From contig OZ026524.1 in assembly GCA_964019695.1 (NCBI GenBank), positions 28,374,164 through 28,438,163 on the forward strand: DNA of 64,000 nucleotides, written 5' to 3'. Of the stretch, positions 30,150 through 42,145 are shown one piece after another (the first letter of the stretch is position 1; every line of letters starts with the position of its first letter). The DNA is from Loripinus fragilis (taxonomy: Eukaryota > Mollusca > Bivalvia > Lucinida > Lucinidae). The notes beneath the pieces are model-generated. The model was not told the DNA's origin. It ran no database searches and was given only the letters and a program-made list of their open reading frames with translations. The translations under genes and the position numbers were made by a program.

Positions 30150-30900
30150 TTAATATATTTGCTACCATGTTGCTGGTTTCGTGAATCCCTTTAACTTAAT
30201 ATGCAATACGACCAAGTTCTGAAAAAAATGACTTTTGACCCTTTTGACCTCACCCCAAGGGTCGGGGGAGGGTGGGTGTGATCTGCGGGCAACGTGACTA
30301 TGTTTTGAAAAAGTTTAATTTTGAACGTTTTACCCCCCTCCCCCCCCCCCAAAAAAAAAAAGAAAAAAAAAAAATTGCTACCATGTTGCTGCATTCGTGA
30401 TTCCCTTTACTTTATATGCAACATGACCATGTTCTGAAAAATGCATTTTGACCTTTTGACCCCAAGTGTCGGGGGGATCTACGGGCAAAATATTTGCTAC
30501 AGTGTTGCTGCATTCGTGATTCCATTTGATTTGATATGCATGATGACCATATTCTAAAAAAGTTGAATTAGACCTTTAAAAAATTGACCTCACCCCCAGG
30601 GTCGGGTGTTTGGGCTGGGTGGGGCTCTACGGGCTAAATATTTGCATCAATGTTGCTGCATTCGTGATTCCCTTTATTTTGATATGCAACATGAGCATGT
30701 TCTGAAAAAGTTGAATTTTGACCTTTTGACGCACCCACAGGGTCGGGGGATGGGGGAGTGAGTCTGCGGACAAAATATTTGCTACCATGTTGCTACATTT
30801 GTGATTCCATTTAATTTGATACGCAACATGACTATGTTCTGAAAAAGTTGAATTTTGACCTTTTGACCCCGCCCCTAAGGCCATCCAGGGGGTCGGACTC
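30150..30900. repeat. Tandem repeat, about 140-bp unit, five or more copies
   Basis: Units contain tgctaccatgttgctgcatt, gtgattccctttaa, atgcaacatgaccatgttct, gaaaaagttgaattttgacc and a GC-rich cap (cccagggtcgggg). Copy-to-copy identity is high except in the G/C-run cap, which varies in length. Short minus-strand frames here are repeat artefacts. Confidence 0.75.
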
Positions 30901-30958
30901 AGGCCTTCTAAAATCACGTTTGATATGTTTCATATTTATTGTACCTCTGTCTGCATAC

Positions 30959-31595
30959 GAAAGAGCTACGTGCATTAAGGAGCTATTTTCGCCCCCTTTG
31001 AGGTCAAAAATAAAACAATGCGTTTCACCAATTTCTTCTTATTGGTTTATTAGAACAAAAAAACCCAAGTGTAAGAGGTTGGTATTAATTTGACTTTTAC
31101 CGTTGCTATATTAACAAAACTGGCGGCAAAAATAGGCCCAAAATAGGAAAGTGACCATTTTGGAACAAATCAGAGACTTTTGATAGAGAAATTAATATAG
31201 AGCACAAGCAAATACCAAAAAGATATTTTAACAGATACTAGGATTTTTCACGGCACACAACATATTAAACTTTATTGTTTTTTTTTGTATTTAGCTGTGC
31301 TGATATCTAATTCTTATAAAATTGATCTCCCAAGGTAAGTAAGGGTGCAAAGTACTCAGCTTTGGTCCAAAATAGCCATTTCTCGAAAGGACGCAAATAT
31401 CAGAAAACGATGCAATCAAGTACCTCTTTGTCGGCCATTTTTGCTACCATAGCAACGGTAAATGTTAAATGAATACCAGACTTTAACACTTGTGCTATTC
31501 CTCTAATAAACCAATCAGAAGAAATTGGTAAAAAGCAACATTCAGTTTTGGGCTTCAGAGGGGCCAAATAAGCCCCCTAATGCACGAGCTCTTTC
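30959..31595. mobile_element. 637-bp TIR element with about 150-bp arms
   Basis: Left end gaaagagct.cgtgcattaa and right end ttaatgcacgagctctttc-type mirror. Pairing continues through ttggtttattagaac / ttctaataaaccaa, caccaatttcttct / agaagaaattggt and ttaccgttgctat / atagcaacggtaa. The interior holds gtaagtaagggtgcaaag, shared with 3560 and 63460. No transposase, no clear target duplication. Confidence 0.75.
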
Positions 31596-32797
31596 AGTAA
31601 AAAATATTGACAACTGACTGCGTTTATGATTTTGAAATTTAAATGTTTGACCTTTGACCCCACCTAAGGGGTCAGGGGTCGGTTAAAATTTTAATCATTG
31701 TCATGCTTATCTACAGGCACTGGGTAATCATGGCCTATAGTGAGAAGTTGTCAGATTTAACATCAATTCTCTGTAACCACCAAAAAATTCCAATAGGGCC
31801 CCGGCACGGACCAACTCGGAATTGGATGAAACTTTCACAGAATGCTCAGTACCACTCAGGATTATGAAAACAATTGTCAAAAGTTTGCTATCAACGTTCG
31901 TTGCCATGGTAACCAAGGAAATCACTTTTTGCCAAATTTGGACAAAATTCATTAATTAATTTATTGAATTTAGCACCTTTTCTGGCAGAAATATCTAGTA
32001 TTATAAATAGGAACAAAACAAAACCATTTTATTTCTTAAATTATTCAATGTTTTGCCAATACAAATTTAGAGTTAAAAGAGTTATAAATACATTTGACTA
32101 AAATTATTATCACCATGAATTATAGCTACTAAGCAACTTTTCAGAAATTTTCAATTTTCAAATTTAGGCCTTTTTTAAACGAGTATATCATACACGGCAC
32201 CATGCTTTCAATATTCTCACTTCATTTGTTGGAAGCTAGTAAGTGTATATATTGCAAACGTGTAAAATTTAGAGTGGGGTAAAAACATCTTTATCATAAA
32301 ACTATCCTAAGAAGTTTGCACTGTTTGCCATTTTTGTAAAAATAAGCTTAAGGGGTGGTCACATAATCAGGAAAGTAAGCTGGAAAACGATTCAGCATGA
32401 GTCATATTTTGGGAATAATTTATAAACTTAGTAAAACATAATTAAGATGGGCAATATTTGTCATTACGGATTGAGCAAAAATGGATTTTGCCATGTTTTT
32501 TTTAGCCAAAAAGTGCACAAAACAGGGGGAGGGGAAATAAAGTGGGACATTTTTCTAATATTAAAGATATGTTAAAAAGAAAATAACTAAAATCAATACA
32601 ACATTAAACTAGTTTTCTTATAATACCATTTAATTTTCAAAGTTTGAAGAAATGAAAGGAACAAGGGGCAATAACTCTTCGCAAATCAACGAAAACGTTT
32701 ACAGGCTTATATATGATTTTTTCAATTTTTGTTCATTTTTAAATGATAATTGTTGAGACAAGACTTGGCAAAACAAATGAATCTGACTTTAGATTTT
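31596..32797. other. Non-coding stretch with a perfect RFX-type X-box palindrome
   Basis: No gene recognised. It contains gttgccatggtaac at 31900-31913 and a gagtggggta motif near 32272 that recurs at 34.9, 35.3, 41.3, 42.0 and 62.7 kb, so it probably derives from an old dispersed repeat. Confidence 0.45.
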
Positions 32798-34461
32798 TAG
32801 CTCACCTGAGCCGAAGGCTCATGGGTGAGCTAATAGTATACCAGTCACTCCGGCGTCCGTCTGTCCGTCCGTCTGTCAACATTTTCAAACATCTTCTCCT
32901 CTGAAACCACTGGGCCAATTAAACTCAAATTTCATATGGAGACTCCTTAGGACGCGGGAACGAAAGTTTGTTCAAATGGTCCTGGTCACATGACCAAAAT
33001 GGCCGCCACGCCCATATATAGTAAAAACCCTTTAAAAATCTTCTTCTCCAGGACCAGAAGGCCGATGAACTTGGGACTTGGTTTGTAGCATTGGGGGTGT
33101 TGGGCCTACAAAGTTTGTTCAAATAATGATCCTAGGTTGACCTTGACCTACTTAACGTCAATGTCAAATTTTCTTCCTAATGCATTTAAATGGGAAATTT
33201 TTTGAAAAGTTGATTTTTTGAATACTGTTAAAGCCAAAGTCATTATTCTTACTTGATATGTTGAACCTAATGAGACAATGGCTATAAATAAGTTTCAAAG
33301 GTCAAGGTTGACCTTTGCTTTTTTAGCCAAGGTCGCTCATATTGTGGTCCCATCAATATATTAAAACATAGTTTTCTCACAAACCATTGACCCAATTGAA
33401 TTCAAATTTCATGTGAAGACTCCTTATGATAAGTAAGCCAAAATTTATACAAAATATTTTGGTCACATGACAAAGATGGCAACCTACCCATATATGGTAA
33501 AAACCTTTTAAAAATTTTCTTCTCCAGAACCAGAAGGCCAGTGACCTTGAGACTTGGTATGTAGCATTAGCAATGTGGAGCCTACCAAGTTTGTTCAAAT
33601 GATGATCCCAAGATGACCTTGACCTACTTAACATCAAGGTCAAATTTGCTTCCTAATGCATTTGAATGGGATTTTTTTTTTTGAAAAGTTGATTTTTTTA
33701 ATACTGTTGAAGCAAAAGTAATTATTCTTACTTAATATGTTCAATCTAGTGTTTCAAAGGTCAAGGTTGACATTTGACCTTTCAGCCAAGGTCACTCATA
33801 TTGGCGTCCCATCATCATATTAAAACATAGTTTTCTTACAAACCACTCTGCCAATTGATTCAAATTTCATATGACAACTCCTTATGATAATTAGCCAAAA
33901 TTTATACAAATTGTTATGGTCACATGACTGAGATGGCCACCACACCCATATATGGTAAAAACTTTAAATATTTTCTTCTCTGGAATCAAAAGGTCATTGG
34001 CTTTGGGACTTTGTATGTAGCATTGGGGATGTGGGCCCTACCAGATTCGCACAAATGATGAATCTAGGTTGACCTTGACCTACTTTATGGCAAGGTCAAG
34101 TTTGATTCCTAATGCATTTATATGGGGATAATCATAAAATGTTCATTTTTCTATAACTGTTGAAGCAGAATTCATATTGTTAAACCTAGTGAGACAATGG
34201 TTTTATATTAAATACCAAATGTCAAGCTGACCTGTGACCTTTTATCCAAGGCCACTCATTTGGCCACAAATCTATCTAAACATCTTTTTCTCAGAAATCA
34301 CTAGGCTGTTTGATGGATTATTCATTAGGTTGTTTAGGTCAATTGACCAAAATGGCTGCAACCCCCATATATGGTAAAACAAAATTTGTTCCATTATCTT
34401 GAACTAGTTTAACATTATTAAGGTGATCAGGTGAGCGCCTCAGGACCTTCAGGTCCTCTAG
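32798..34461 (+). mobile_element. Helitron/Helentron-like non-autonomous element with internal 470-bp tandem units
   Basis: The 5' end carries the hairpin agctcacctgagcc...ggctcatgggtgagct and a cgtccgtctgtccgtccgtc tetranucleotide tract. Three and a half internal units of about 470 bp follow (tcaaatttcatatgg...gactcctta at 32919, 33399 and 33858). The 3' end has caggtgagcgc (inverse of the 5' gctcacctg), then a perfect hairpin aggacc-ttca-ggtcct directly followed by ctag/t. A 3' hairpin before CTRR/T is the Helitron hallmark; the inverted subterminal match and tandem core fit Helentron-associated elements and the bivalve 'pearl' style. No Rep/helicase protein is present. Confidence 0.6.
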
Positions 34462-35655
34462 TTTAACTTATGCAATGTGCTATCTATGAAAAAATGAAAA
34501 TGCTCAAAATGTTTCATTTTCCTTGCAACCATAGCAACCAAAGTGAGTGTGGTAGACAATTATGAAAAACCCGATCTTTAGACATTTCTTAGCTACTGCA
34601 GCCATTTTCCCCGCTTACATAGAGACATAAACAGTACATGGTATGTTCTAGATAGTATTCAGCTTTCATTAAATGTAAAACATGCGTAGGGCAGTACCAC
34701 ACATTGGTCGTAACCATGGCAACCAACATAGTATTGCCGGGAAATGGAGATTAAATGAATTAGGTCTTAAAGTGGCAAAAAAATTCCAGATGACAAAAAG
34801 GCAAGTTTCAATAGTTTAAAAAGATAGTTGAGTTAAGATAATAACATTACCAATATGATATGTTTTGTTTAATTAAGTAGCAATTATAGACGTTAAAAGT
34901 GGGTGGGGTAACCATATATATAGCCAAAAATAATTATGGTGATTTTTAAGCAAGTATTCCCAATAGCAGTGGCTATGATGACATATTTTTATACTGCCAA
35001 TACTTTAAGCGGCATTCAGGTTTTGTTAGCTGTAAAAACATGTGAGGGATTTTCCTCCCTCTTTCCATAACCATGGAAACAAGCACAGGCTTATTGTAAA
35101 ATGAAAATTGAATTAATAACATCTTAAAGTGGTTAAAAATTCCACTGGAAAAATGCCTAATAATGCAAAACTTCAATGTGCATAAACATAGTTGAGATGA
35201 TTAACATAATTAATATAATCTAAGCAAAATTATTAAGTTAAGTTTTATCTGGTAAATATAGTAGTTAAAAGTCGGTGGGGTATTAACCAGATAATTACAA
35301 ACAATAAGCTTAGTCTTTAGAAGCAAATATTCCTAATAGTGGAGGTGATGATGACTTATTTTCATACTGCCAATACCGAGTAAGACATTTCAAAGTTCAC
35401 CAAAATCTGATCAATTCTTCCCCTCCTATTAACAATGTATCTGTTCCAGTTTGGTCGAAATCAATCAACTGGTTCAGAATATGATGTACGAAGTGAAAGC
35501 CAACGCCAACGGGATCTGCACCAAAAGCAATATGTCGCTCACATAAACTATTCATATTCTTCTTTTCTGGAAGAAGATTATTTGCTTTGAATATAAGCCT
35601 TTCTAGTGAAATCGCTGATGGTGCTTTGATAACATGAGTTGGGAGAAACGATTTT
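34462..35655. repeat. Degenerate 372-bp direct duplication with X-box palindromes
   Basis: Blocks around 34700-35020 recur around 35065-35390 in the same order (cttaaagtgg, gttaaaagt.ggtgggg, aatattcc.aatag, catactgccaatac), offset about 372 bp. It contains gtaaccatggcaac (34710-34723) and near matches at 34523 and 35067. No genes. Confidence 0.55.
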
Positions 35656-36653
35656 TATGCCCCCAACTTTTTTAACAAGTTGGTGGGGCATATTGCTGTG
35701 GGCTTGTCCGTTCGTCTTTCCGTTTGTGCATCCGTTACAAAGATTAAGTTACAGTTTTGAAATTTCATAAATGATTTGTTATAAAAAAATAGTTGACCCG
35801 TATTATTCTAGTCCAAATCATCTCCGTTTGTGGTGTTATGCTCCTTTTAAAGAGTCATTATGAAATTTTGTAATCAATATATCTCAAAAAGTATAACAGC
35901 TAGGAGCTTCAAACTTTGTCAGCAAATAGAGGATGATGTGTAGATTATCTGTTGAAAGATTTAAAAAAAAAGTTTTTTTAGTTATTGCCCTTTGAAAATG
36001 TGGACATAGAAAACTTGATATCTCTAATTATAATACAGCTAGGAGCTTCAAACTTGGACAGCTGATAGAGGATAATGAGTAGATTACCTGGTGAAAATGA
36101 AAGAAAAAGTTATTGATTTTTTTCGAGTGATTGCCCTTTGTAATTTTACGGGTTATTGCCATTTGCAAATTTAATTTTATAATCAAGATATCTCAAAAAG
36201 TATAACAACTAGGAGCTTCAAACTTGGTCAGCAGATAGCGGATACTGAGAAGATTACCTGGTGAAATTTAAAACAAAACAATTATTATTTTTTGAGTTAT
36301 TGCCCTTTGAAAATTTGGACATAGAAAGCTTGATATCTAAAAAAAACTATTACAGCTAGGAGCTTCAAACTTGCACAGCTGATAGAGGATAATGAGTAGA
36401 TTACCTGGTGAAAAATAAAGAAAAAGTTACTTTATTTTTTTGAGTTATTGCCCTTTGCATTTTTACTGGTTAATGCTTTTTGCAAATCTGCACATAGAAA
36501 ACTTGAAACAAAGGTAAATCTTGTATACCATTACAGCTAGTAGCCTCAGATTTGGTCAGCTGATAGAGGATGGTAAGTAGATTACCTGGTGAGATCATCC
36601 TTATGGACAAGCATATTGATGGGGGCACAGTGTTTCATAAACACAATTTCTAG
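35656..36653 (+). mobile_element. Helitron/Helentron-like non-autonomous element with internal 150-bp tandem units
   Basis: The 5' hairpin atgcccccaac...gttggtggggcat is followed by cgttcgtctttccg-type tetranucleotides. About five internal units share agctaggagcttcaaact, gatagaggat, gtagattacctggtga and gagttattgccctttg, spaced 140-180 bp. The 3' end shows gatgggggca (inverse of the 5' atgccccca), a perfect hairpin gtgttt-cat-aaacac, then aatttctag/t. The end structure is like the element at 32798-34461 although the sequences differ. No protein. Confidence 0.6.
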
Positions 36654-37230
36654 TTTAAATTTATTTTTTGTATTGATAATCAGGTACAAGTTACATAATA
36701 TGTGAATGAATAATAAATTTAATCTTTTGTTGTAGGGACCTAATTTACTTTGAAATGCTGTTGTTCTGTAAAATCACTGACCATCCTATAGTTTGGTTGC
36801 CATGGTTACTTATATTTAACTTTTTGCATTGTGGAACTTCCAAAAGGTGCCTATATTATTGATCGTTCTGTTAGCAGAAATCAGAAAATTTGCTTTGAAC
36901 TTGCAGCTTTTTATTGTAAATATAGTTTTGTTGCCGTGGAAACATAAATTTAAACATTTTCAGTTTTTTTCTATTCTTTGCATATGTATATCAGACATTG
37001 TTTATTTAGGCACTATATGTATGTTTCATATACACTTATGCTAGTAGGATCTATTAAATTTGAAATGTTAAGTCATTAAGTCACAGTAATCACATTCTTT
37101 CCTGAATACCATTCGGGACTGATCTGGATCCAAACCGTTTTTCATATGCAGAGAGAGAGAGGGAGAGAGAGACTGGTGCATGCATATCCTTTCGGGAAAA
37201 TCAAAGTAAACAATGCATCGGTAGATCGAC

Positions 37231-37265
<35 letters not shown>

Positions 37266-37548
37266 TGTGGGTGTGTGTGTTCTTTTTGAATTTGCGTCAG
37301 TTTGTTTTACTCTGGGAACTTGTCTACGTATTTCAAAGTTTGGTGAAGTTCTTTTCAAAAAATTCTGATCGTACGAGATGTCTAGCGGTTTCAATTCTTG
37401 AGTGACTGTATCAAAATATTAACTGGAAGTCAAAGTCGGCATTTGCGCAGATGGAGAGCGAGCGAAAGCATTTTGGTTTTCTAAAGGAAGCCCGTGACGA
37501 CACTTGCCTGGCTCTGGACTTGGCGAATACCGCACGCGCTGGATATTT
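36654..37548. other. Non-coding stretch with X-box motifs and (GA)n runs
   Basis: X-box-like gttgccatggttac (36796) and gttgccgtggaaac (36930). GA-rich microsatellites lie at 37150-37170 and 37238-37262, followed by gtgtgtgggtgtgtgtgtg. No gene. Confidence 0.55.
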
Positions 37549-37961
37549 TACTGAATCGGGCCGAATATCGTATTTTGACATTCCAAATCCCATTTTGACA
37601 TTCGAACTGACACCGAATATCGTTTTTTGACATTCAAAATACTATTTTGTTATTCGAACTGGGGCTAATTATCGTATTTTGACATTCAAAATCCCTTTTG
37701 TCATTTGAACTGAGACCGAATATCGTAATTTGACATTCAAAAGACATTCAAACTGGGGCCGATTATCGTATTTTGTCATTCAAAATCCTATTTTGATATT
37801 CAAAATGGGACCGAATATCGTATTTTGACATTCAAAATCCTATTTTGACATTCGAACTGAGGCCGAATGTTGTATTTCAACATTCGAAATCCAATTTTGA
37901 CATTCGAAATGGGGCCGAATATCGTTTTTTGACATTCAAAATCCTATTTTGACATTCAAAA
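37549..37961. repeat. 52-bp satellite, left block
   Basis: Unit consensus: gccgaatatcgtattttgac + attcaaaatcctattttgac + attcgaactgag. About eight diverged copies are present. It is internally two half-units sharing ttttgacattc. The array is interrupted by a Penelope-like insertion and resumes at 40588. Confidence 0.85.
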
Positions 37962-40587
37962 ATAGTAAGTGAGTATGATCAGGAAATACCACGATCACAA
38001 ACTGCAGACAACCCCGTGGCACCGAGAAGAATAGCCGCTCAACCATCACGAGACACCAGGAAGACAAATTAAGCAAAGCAAACAGCTCTCTCTTCCCCAT
38101 CAAGATGATTGCAATGCTAGAATGGACATAAAGTAACGCACAACAAAACATAGAACAATTACAGACTCCCAGAATGGGAGTTACAATAAACAAAAAGTCA
38201 ACAACAACAGAACCACCGCCTTAGAACAAACAGCAGCCTAAGCCACCGGGGGGCTTAAATGCATTTTACTGGTACCAAATCTTCGCCCTAGATTCTGCTG
38301 TTGTTGAAGTACGTCAAGAAATGTTCCACTCGCATCGAGGCCATCTAACTAATGCAATGTATCATCATGGAGAAACATTCTAATCAAATTAACACACCAT
38401 GATGAAACAAAGAAAAGGGCTCATGACTCACAGATAGTCAGAGCTAAAGAAAACCTCAAGTTGAGTCATGGTGGGTCCAGCTACAGATAAGCATCAGGTA
38501 CCAACCCACCGATTAAAGCTTTACGTCAGAGCCGTCATAGAGTCTGAGGCCTGACCCACCATCGTGCAATTAAAGAGGAAACCATAGCTATAAACCGTGA
38601 TTGGGTTTAAAACTAGACATGCAGACTGTCGCATGATATCCAAGTTATATCCAATCCTTATATAACGTGTTACTATCTTTTTGAATTGATCACTAAAATT
38701 AGGTTTTCCAATAATACGTTTGAATTTATAAACTAAATCACCATAAAATATAAGTTCTGATATGCCTTGTTAGAGAAGAGTTTTTAACCCAATGTTGTAT
38801 TTAACAATTAACTCTGAGTGTCTGTGGTAAAATTTAGAAAATGCTTTTCGAATTTTATGATATCTATAACCTTGTTTTTATAAATTAGCAGTTAAAAATT
38901 AGTTTCTGTTGTTGAAGTCATCAACATTGGAGCACACTCTAGCAAAACGAATAAGCTGAGAAATATATACACCATAGGAAGGAGAGCGAGGAATATCTCC
39001 ATCAAGAAAGGGGAAATTTACTATTTCAAAATTAAAACATCCAGTTTATCATAAATTTTAGAAGAAACTATGCCATTTGTTATTGACAAGTTCAAGTCCA
39101 AAAACGGAGCTTCAGTATCAGAAGAATTCGCCTTATTTAACTGAAGTTCAGCGGGATATATCTGACCTACCATTTGTTCAAAATAAGAATTATCAATATT
39201 AAGTAAGTCATCTAAATATCTGGAGGTTGTGTTAAAAGCTTCAATAATATCAGTTTGATTATTGTCTGACAGAGACAACATAAAATCTCTCTCATAACAA
39301 AACAAAAACAAATCTGCAACAAGAGGAGCACAATTAGTACCCATTGGAATACCTACAATTTGTCTATATAATTTTGAGCCAATCTTATAAATATATTGTC
39401 CAAAAGATAATGGAGTGCATCACACATTTTCTGACATGACCACAATTTATATCGTTTAGGTTGTTCAGAAGTAAAAAAAGGCATTTTTATCATAATATAT
39501 AAGCCAAATAAAGTGAGTCCTCTCTGTTAAATGTTTGTTAAATTAATTATGTTAGTTTTTCTTTGATTAGATTATGAGGCAATGTAGTATAGAGAGTAGA
39601 GAAATAATATGTAGACAAACCAGATGCTAGAAAACCTCTAGACTTCAATTTATTAAGAATTTCACCTGAATTTTTAACAGACCCAAAAAAATTTTACCAT
39701 TTCTTTCATAAACTGTTGTGCAATATTTAATGACATGGTTTTTAATCGCAGTGAGGCAAGAAGTCAAAAGAATAGACAACTCAGTAGTTGTACATGCACT
39801 AGAATTAGCAATAAAACGTGATTTATAGGGCCGTTTATGAAGTTAAGGTAACCAGTATAACGTAGGAAGCTTGCTATGGTCCTCATCAACAAACAACCCA
39901 AACTTAGCTGCCATATGGCATCGATGCCTATCAACGATAGACGTCTCATCAAGCCTGTTATGCTCATATGTTTTTGCAGTGCTAAGTTCTTGCTTTAGGG
40001 TGTTAATATAGTATCTTTTTCAAACGACCACAACATTGTTGGCAGCCTTATCTGCGGGGGCCAAAACAAACCTCCTATGGAATTCCTGGATCCCTTTCTT
40101 CAAGTATCTAAAAGTGAATTTAGGTTTAGGTGGTAGAAGATGTAAATTGTTGCAATAAAATGAAATTCTACCATCAATAATTTTAAAAATATTTAGTTTC
40201 CAACTATTTAAGGCATTAGACTCAACATGCTCTCGTTTACACCAGCGACTACAAAATTCTTGTAAGGCACCTGCAATTTCCTCACGACATGATTTGAAGT
40301 CTATTGGCACAGGAAACCTATATTTAGGTCCCTTACATATAATAGACCGAATTCTTGAATCAGTTATGATTTTTAAATCCCCTGTGACTATATGACCAGC
40401 GGGTTGATAGCAATATTTAGAGTTTTTACAATCTCAAGAGTCAGGAATAGAATTTTTGATATCAAGTTCTGTTACTAATTTGTTATAGTTAAAAACAGTG
40501 CAACGAATGGGTTTATTATACTTTATAACAAATGATAGGGGATTCCTTATTTTCAAAATAAGTAGGAATAGAAGAGATAACAGATTT
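37962..40587 (-). mobile_element. Penelope-like retroelement, 5'-truncated, inserted in the 52-bp satellite
   Basis: On the minus strand it encodes a reverse transcriptase with YLDD and ends (plus-strand left edge) at aaaaatagtaagtgag. The satellite is present on both sides, proving insertion. A second, shorter copy of the same family (identical 3' end, truncated at the position equivalent to 38910) lies at 49604-50550. Assignment to Penelope-like elements rests on the arrangement of conserved blocks and lack of LINE features; subgroup unknown. No GIY-YIG endonuclease motif was seen. Confidence 0.7.
38640..40587 (-). pseudogene. Reverse transcriptase of the Penelope-like element
   Basis: Reading from high to low coordinates in several frames: PIRCTVFNYNKLVTELD, then AGHIVTGDLKII and SRIRSIICKGPKYRFP; PIDFKSCREEIAGALQEFC; FVLAPADKAANNVVVV, a motif resembling the ADKG-type block of Penelope RTs; after broken palm sequence, MGTNCAPLVADLFLFCYERD; the catalytic SRYLDDLLNID (about 39207-39218); and downstream GDIPRSPSYGVYISQLIRFA and RVCSNVDDFNNRN. 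The protein runs to about 38640 before the 3' UTR. Frameshifts lie near 40020, 39760 and 39400, with several stops. It would make cDNA at a chromosomal primer. Confidence 0.7.
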
Positions 40588-41080
40588 TGACCGCTATTTT
40601 GACATTCGAAATTGGGCAAACTATCGTATTTTATTATTCAAAATCCGATTGAAATCGGGCCAAAAATCGTATTTTGACGTTGAAAATCCTATTTTGACAT
40701 TTGAAATCTGGCTGAATATTGTATTTTAACATTCAAACCCCTATTTTTACGTTCAAACTGAGGCCGAATATCGCATTTTGACATTCAAAATCCTGTTTTG
40801 ACATTCGAACAGGAGCTGAACATCGTATTTTGACATTCAAAATCCTATTTTGACATTCAAACTGGGGCCGAATATTGTATTTTGACATTTAAAAAAACCC
40901 ATTTTGACATTCGAAATGGGGCCAAATAGCGTGTTTTGACATTCAAAATCCTATTTTGACATCCGAACTGAGGCAGAATATCTTATTTTGACATGCAAAA
41001 TCCTACTTTGACATTTGAACTAGGGCTGTATATCGTATTTTGACATTCAATATCCTATTTTGACATTCGAAATTGGACCA
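40588..41080. repeat. 52-bp satellite, right block
   Basis: About nine further diverged units continuing the array at 37549-37961, with the same half-unit structure (ttttgacattc / ccgaatatcg). Confidence 0.85.
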
Positions 41081-41094
41081 AAGTATACTATTGT

Positions 41095-42145
41095 GGCTTA
41101 ATAAAACCTTTACTAGCCTAAACTGAGCATTTATTAAAGTACATCTTGCCTTGGTTGCCATAGCAACCAAGTCACATAACATAACTGAACATATCAAGCA
41201 AAAACTCTTTCATGTATTCTAGTGGACTAGATTTGATAACACATCTCAAAGATACACCTGGTGAGTGTGTGATTCTACAAATATTGTTTGCCTCTCTATT
41301 GATAAAAAGTGGGTGGGGTAATTTGACCACTGTTGCAAGTCTTGTTGCAAGGCCATTACAAATTGTCCCAATCAGATTATTTGTTTTTTTAGAAACATAG
41401 ATGCTGCTTTAAATTCAAATGTATATCGATCATTAAATGAGCCTCATTGCGAGATCACCTGTCTTCTGGGTTTCTAACAAAGCGAGTTTCAAAGTCTGCT
41501 AAACTACAGAGACTAGCATAATCAAGTGAAAAACACATACAATTATTTTCATGTATAATGTATGACACAAAACATTATCTTACAGGCTTTAAGATGACAA
41601 TTTTTTATCTCTGACAGTATTTTATCCTTTTTCGTTGAAAAGGGAATACTAAAAATCCAGTTTTTTTTAAAAATTATAATGATGGTTTCTTGTTGCTATG
41701 CAAGTATTGTATTATTGTTTCCATGGCAACCATCCATTTTGGAGACTTTATGTATCTTAAGTTTACATACATAGTCTCATAAACACTTCAATAAGTCGAT
41801 TTCTTCTATAATTATGCGCCTTGAATAAACTTTTGCATGCCTAAACTAAGCATTTCTTACTGTACATCTTGCCTTGGTTACCATAGCAACCAAGCAATAT
41901 AATTGAAAATATCAACTAAAAACTCTTTCATATATTCTAGTGAAATAGATTTGATAACACATCTAAAAGGTACACGTGGTGAGTGGGTGAAACTACAAAT
42001 ATTGGTTTGCCTCTCTATTGATAAAAAGTGGGTGGGGTAATTTGACACCTGTTGCAAGTCTTGTTGCGAGGCCATTACAGTTTACCCCAGTCAGTTTTTT
42101 TTTTTTTTTTTGCTTTTTAGAAACATAAATACAGCTGCTTTTAAT
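41095..42145. repeat. Direct repeat pair, about 330 bp, offset about 717 bp
   Basis: 41095-41420 and 41815-42145 share tacatcttgccttggtt, ccatagcaaccaag, aaaactctttcat.tattctagtg, ttgataacacatct and aaagtgggtggggtaatttg. Each contains a near-perfect X-box. No coding content; the spacer contains an R1-like scrap near 41460 and another X-box at 41717. Confidence 0.7.

Noticed and set aside
30150..31700. Promoter or CpG-like region suggested by GC-rich caps
   Set aside because: GC-rich patches are the variable caps of a 140-bp tandem repeat.
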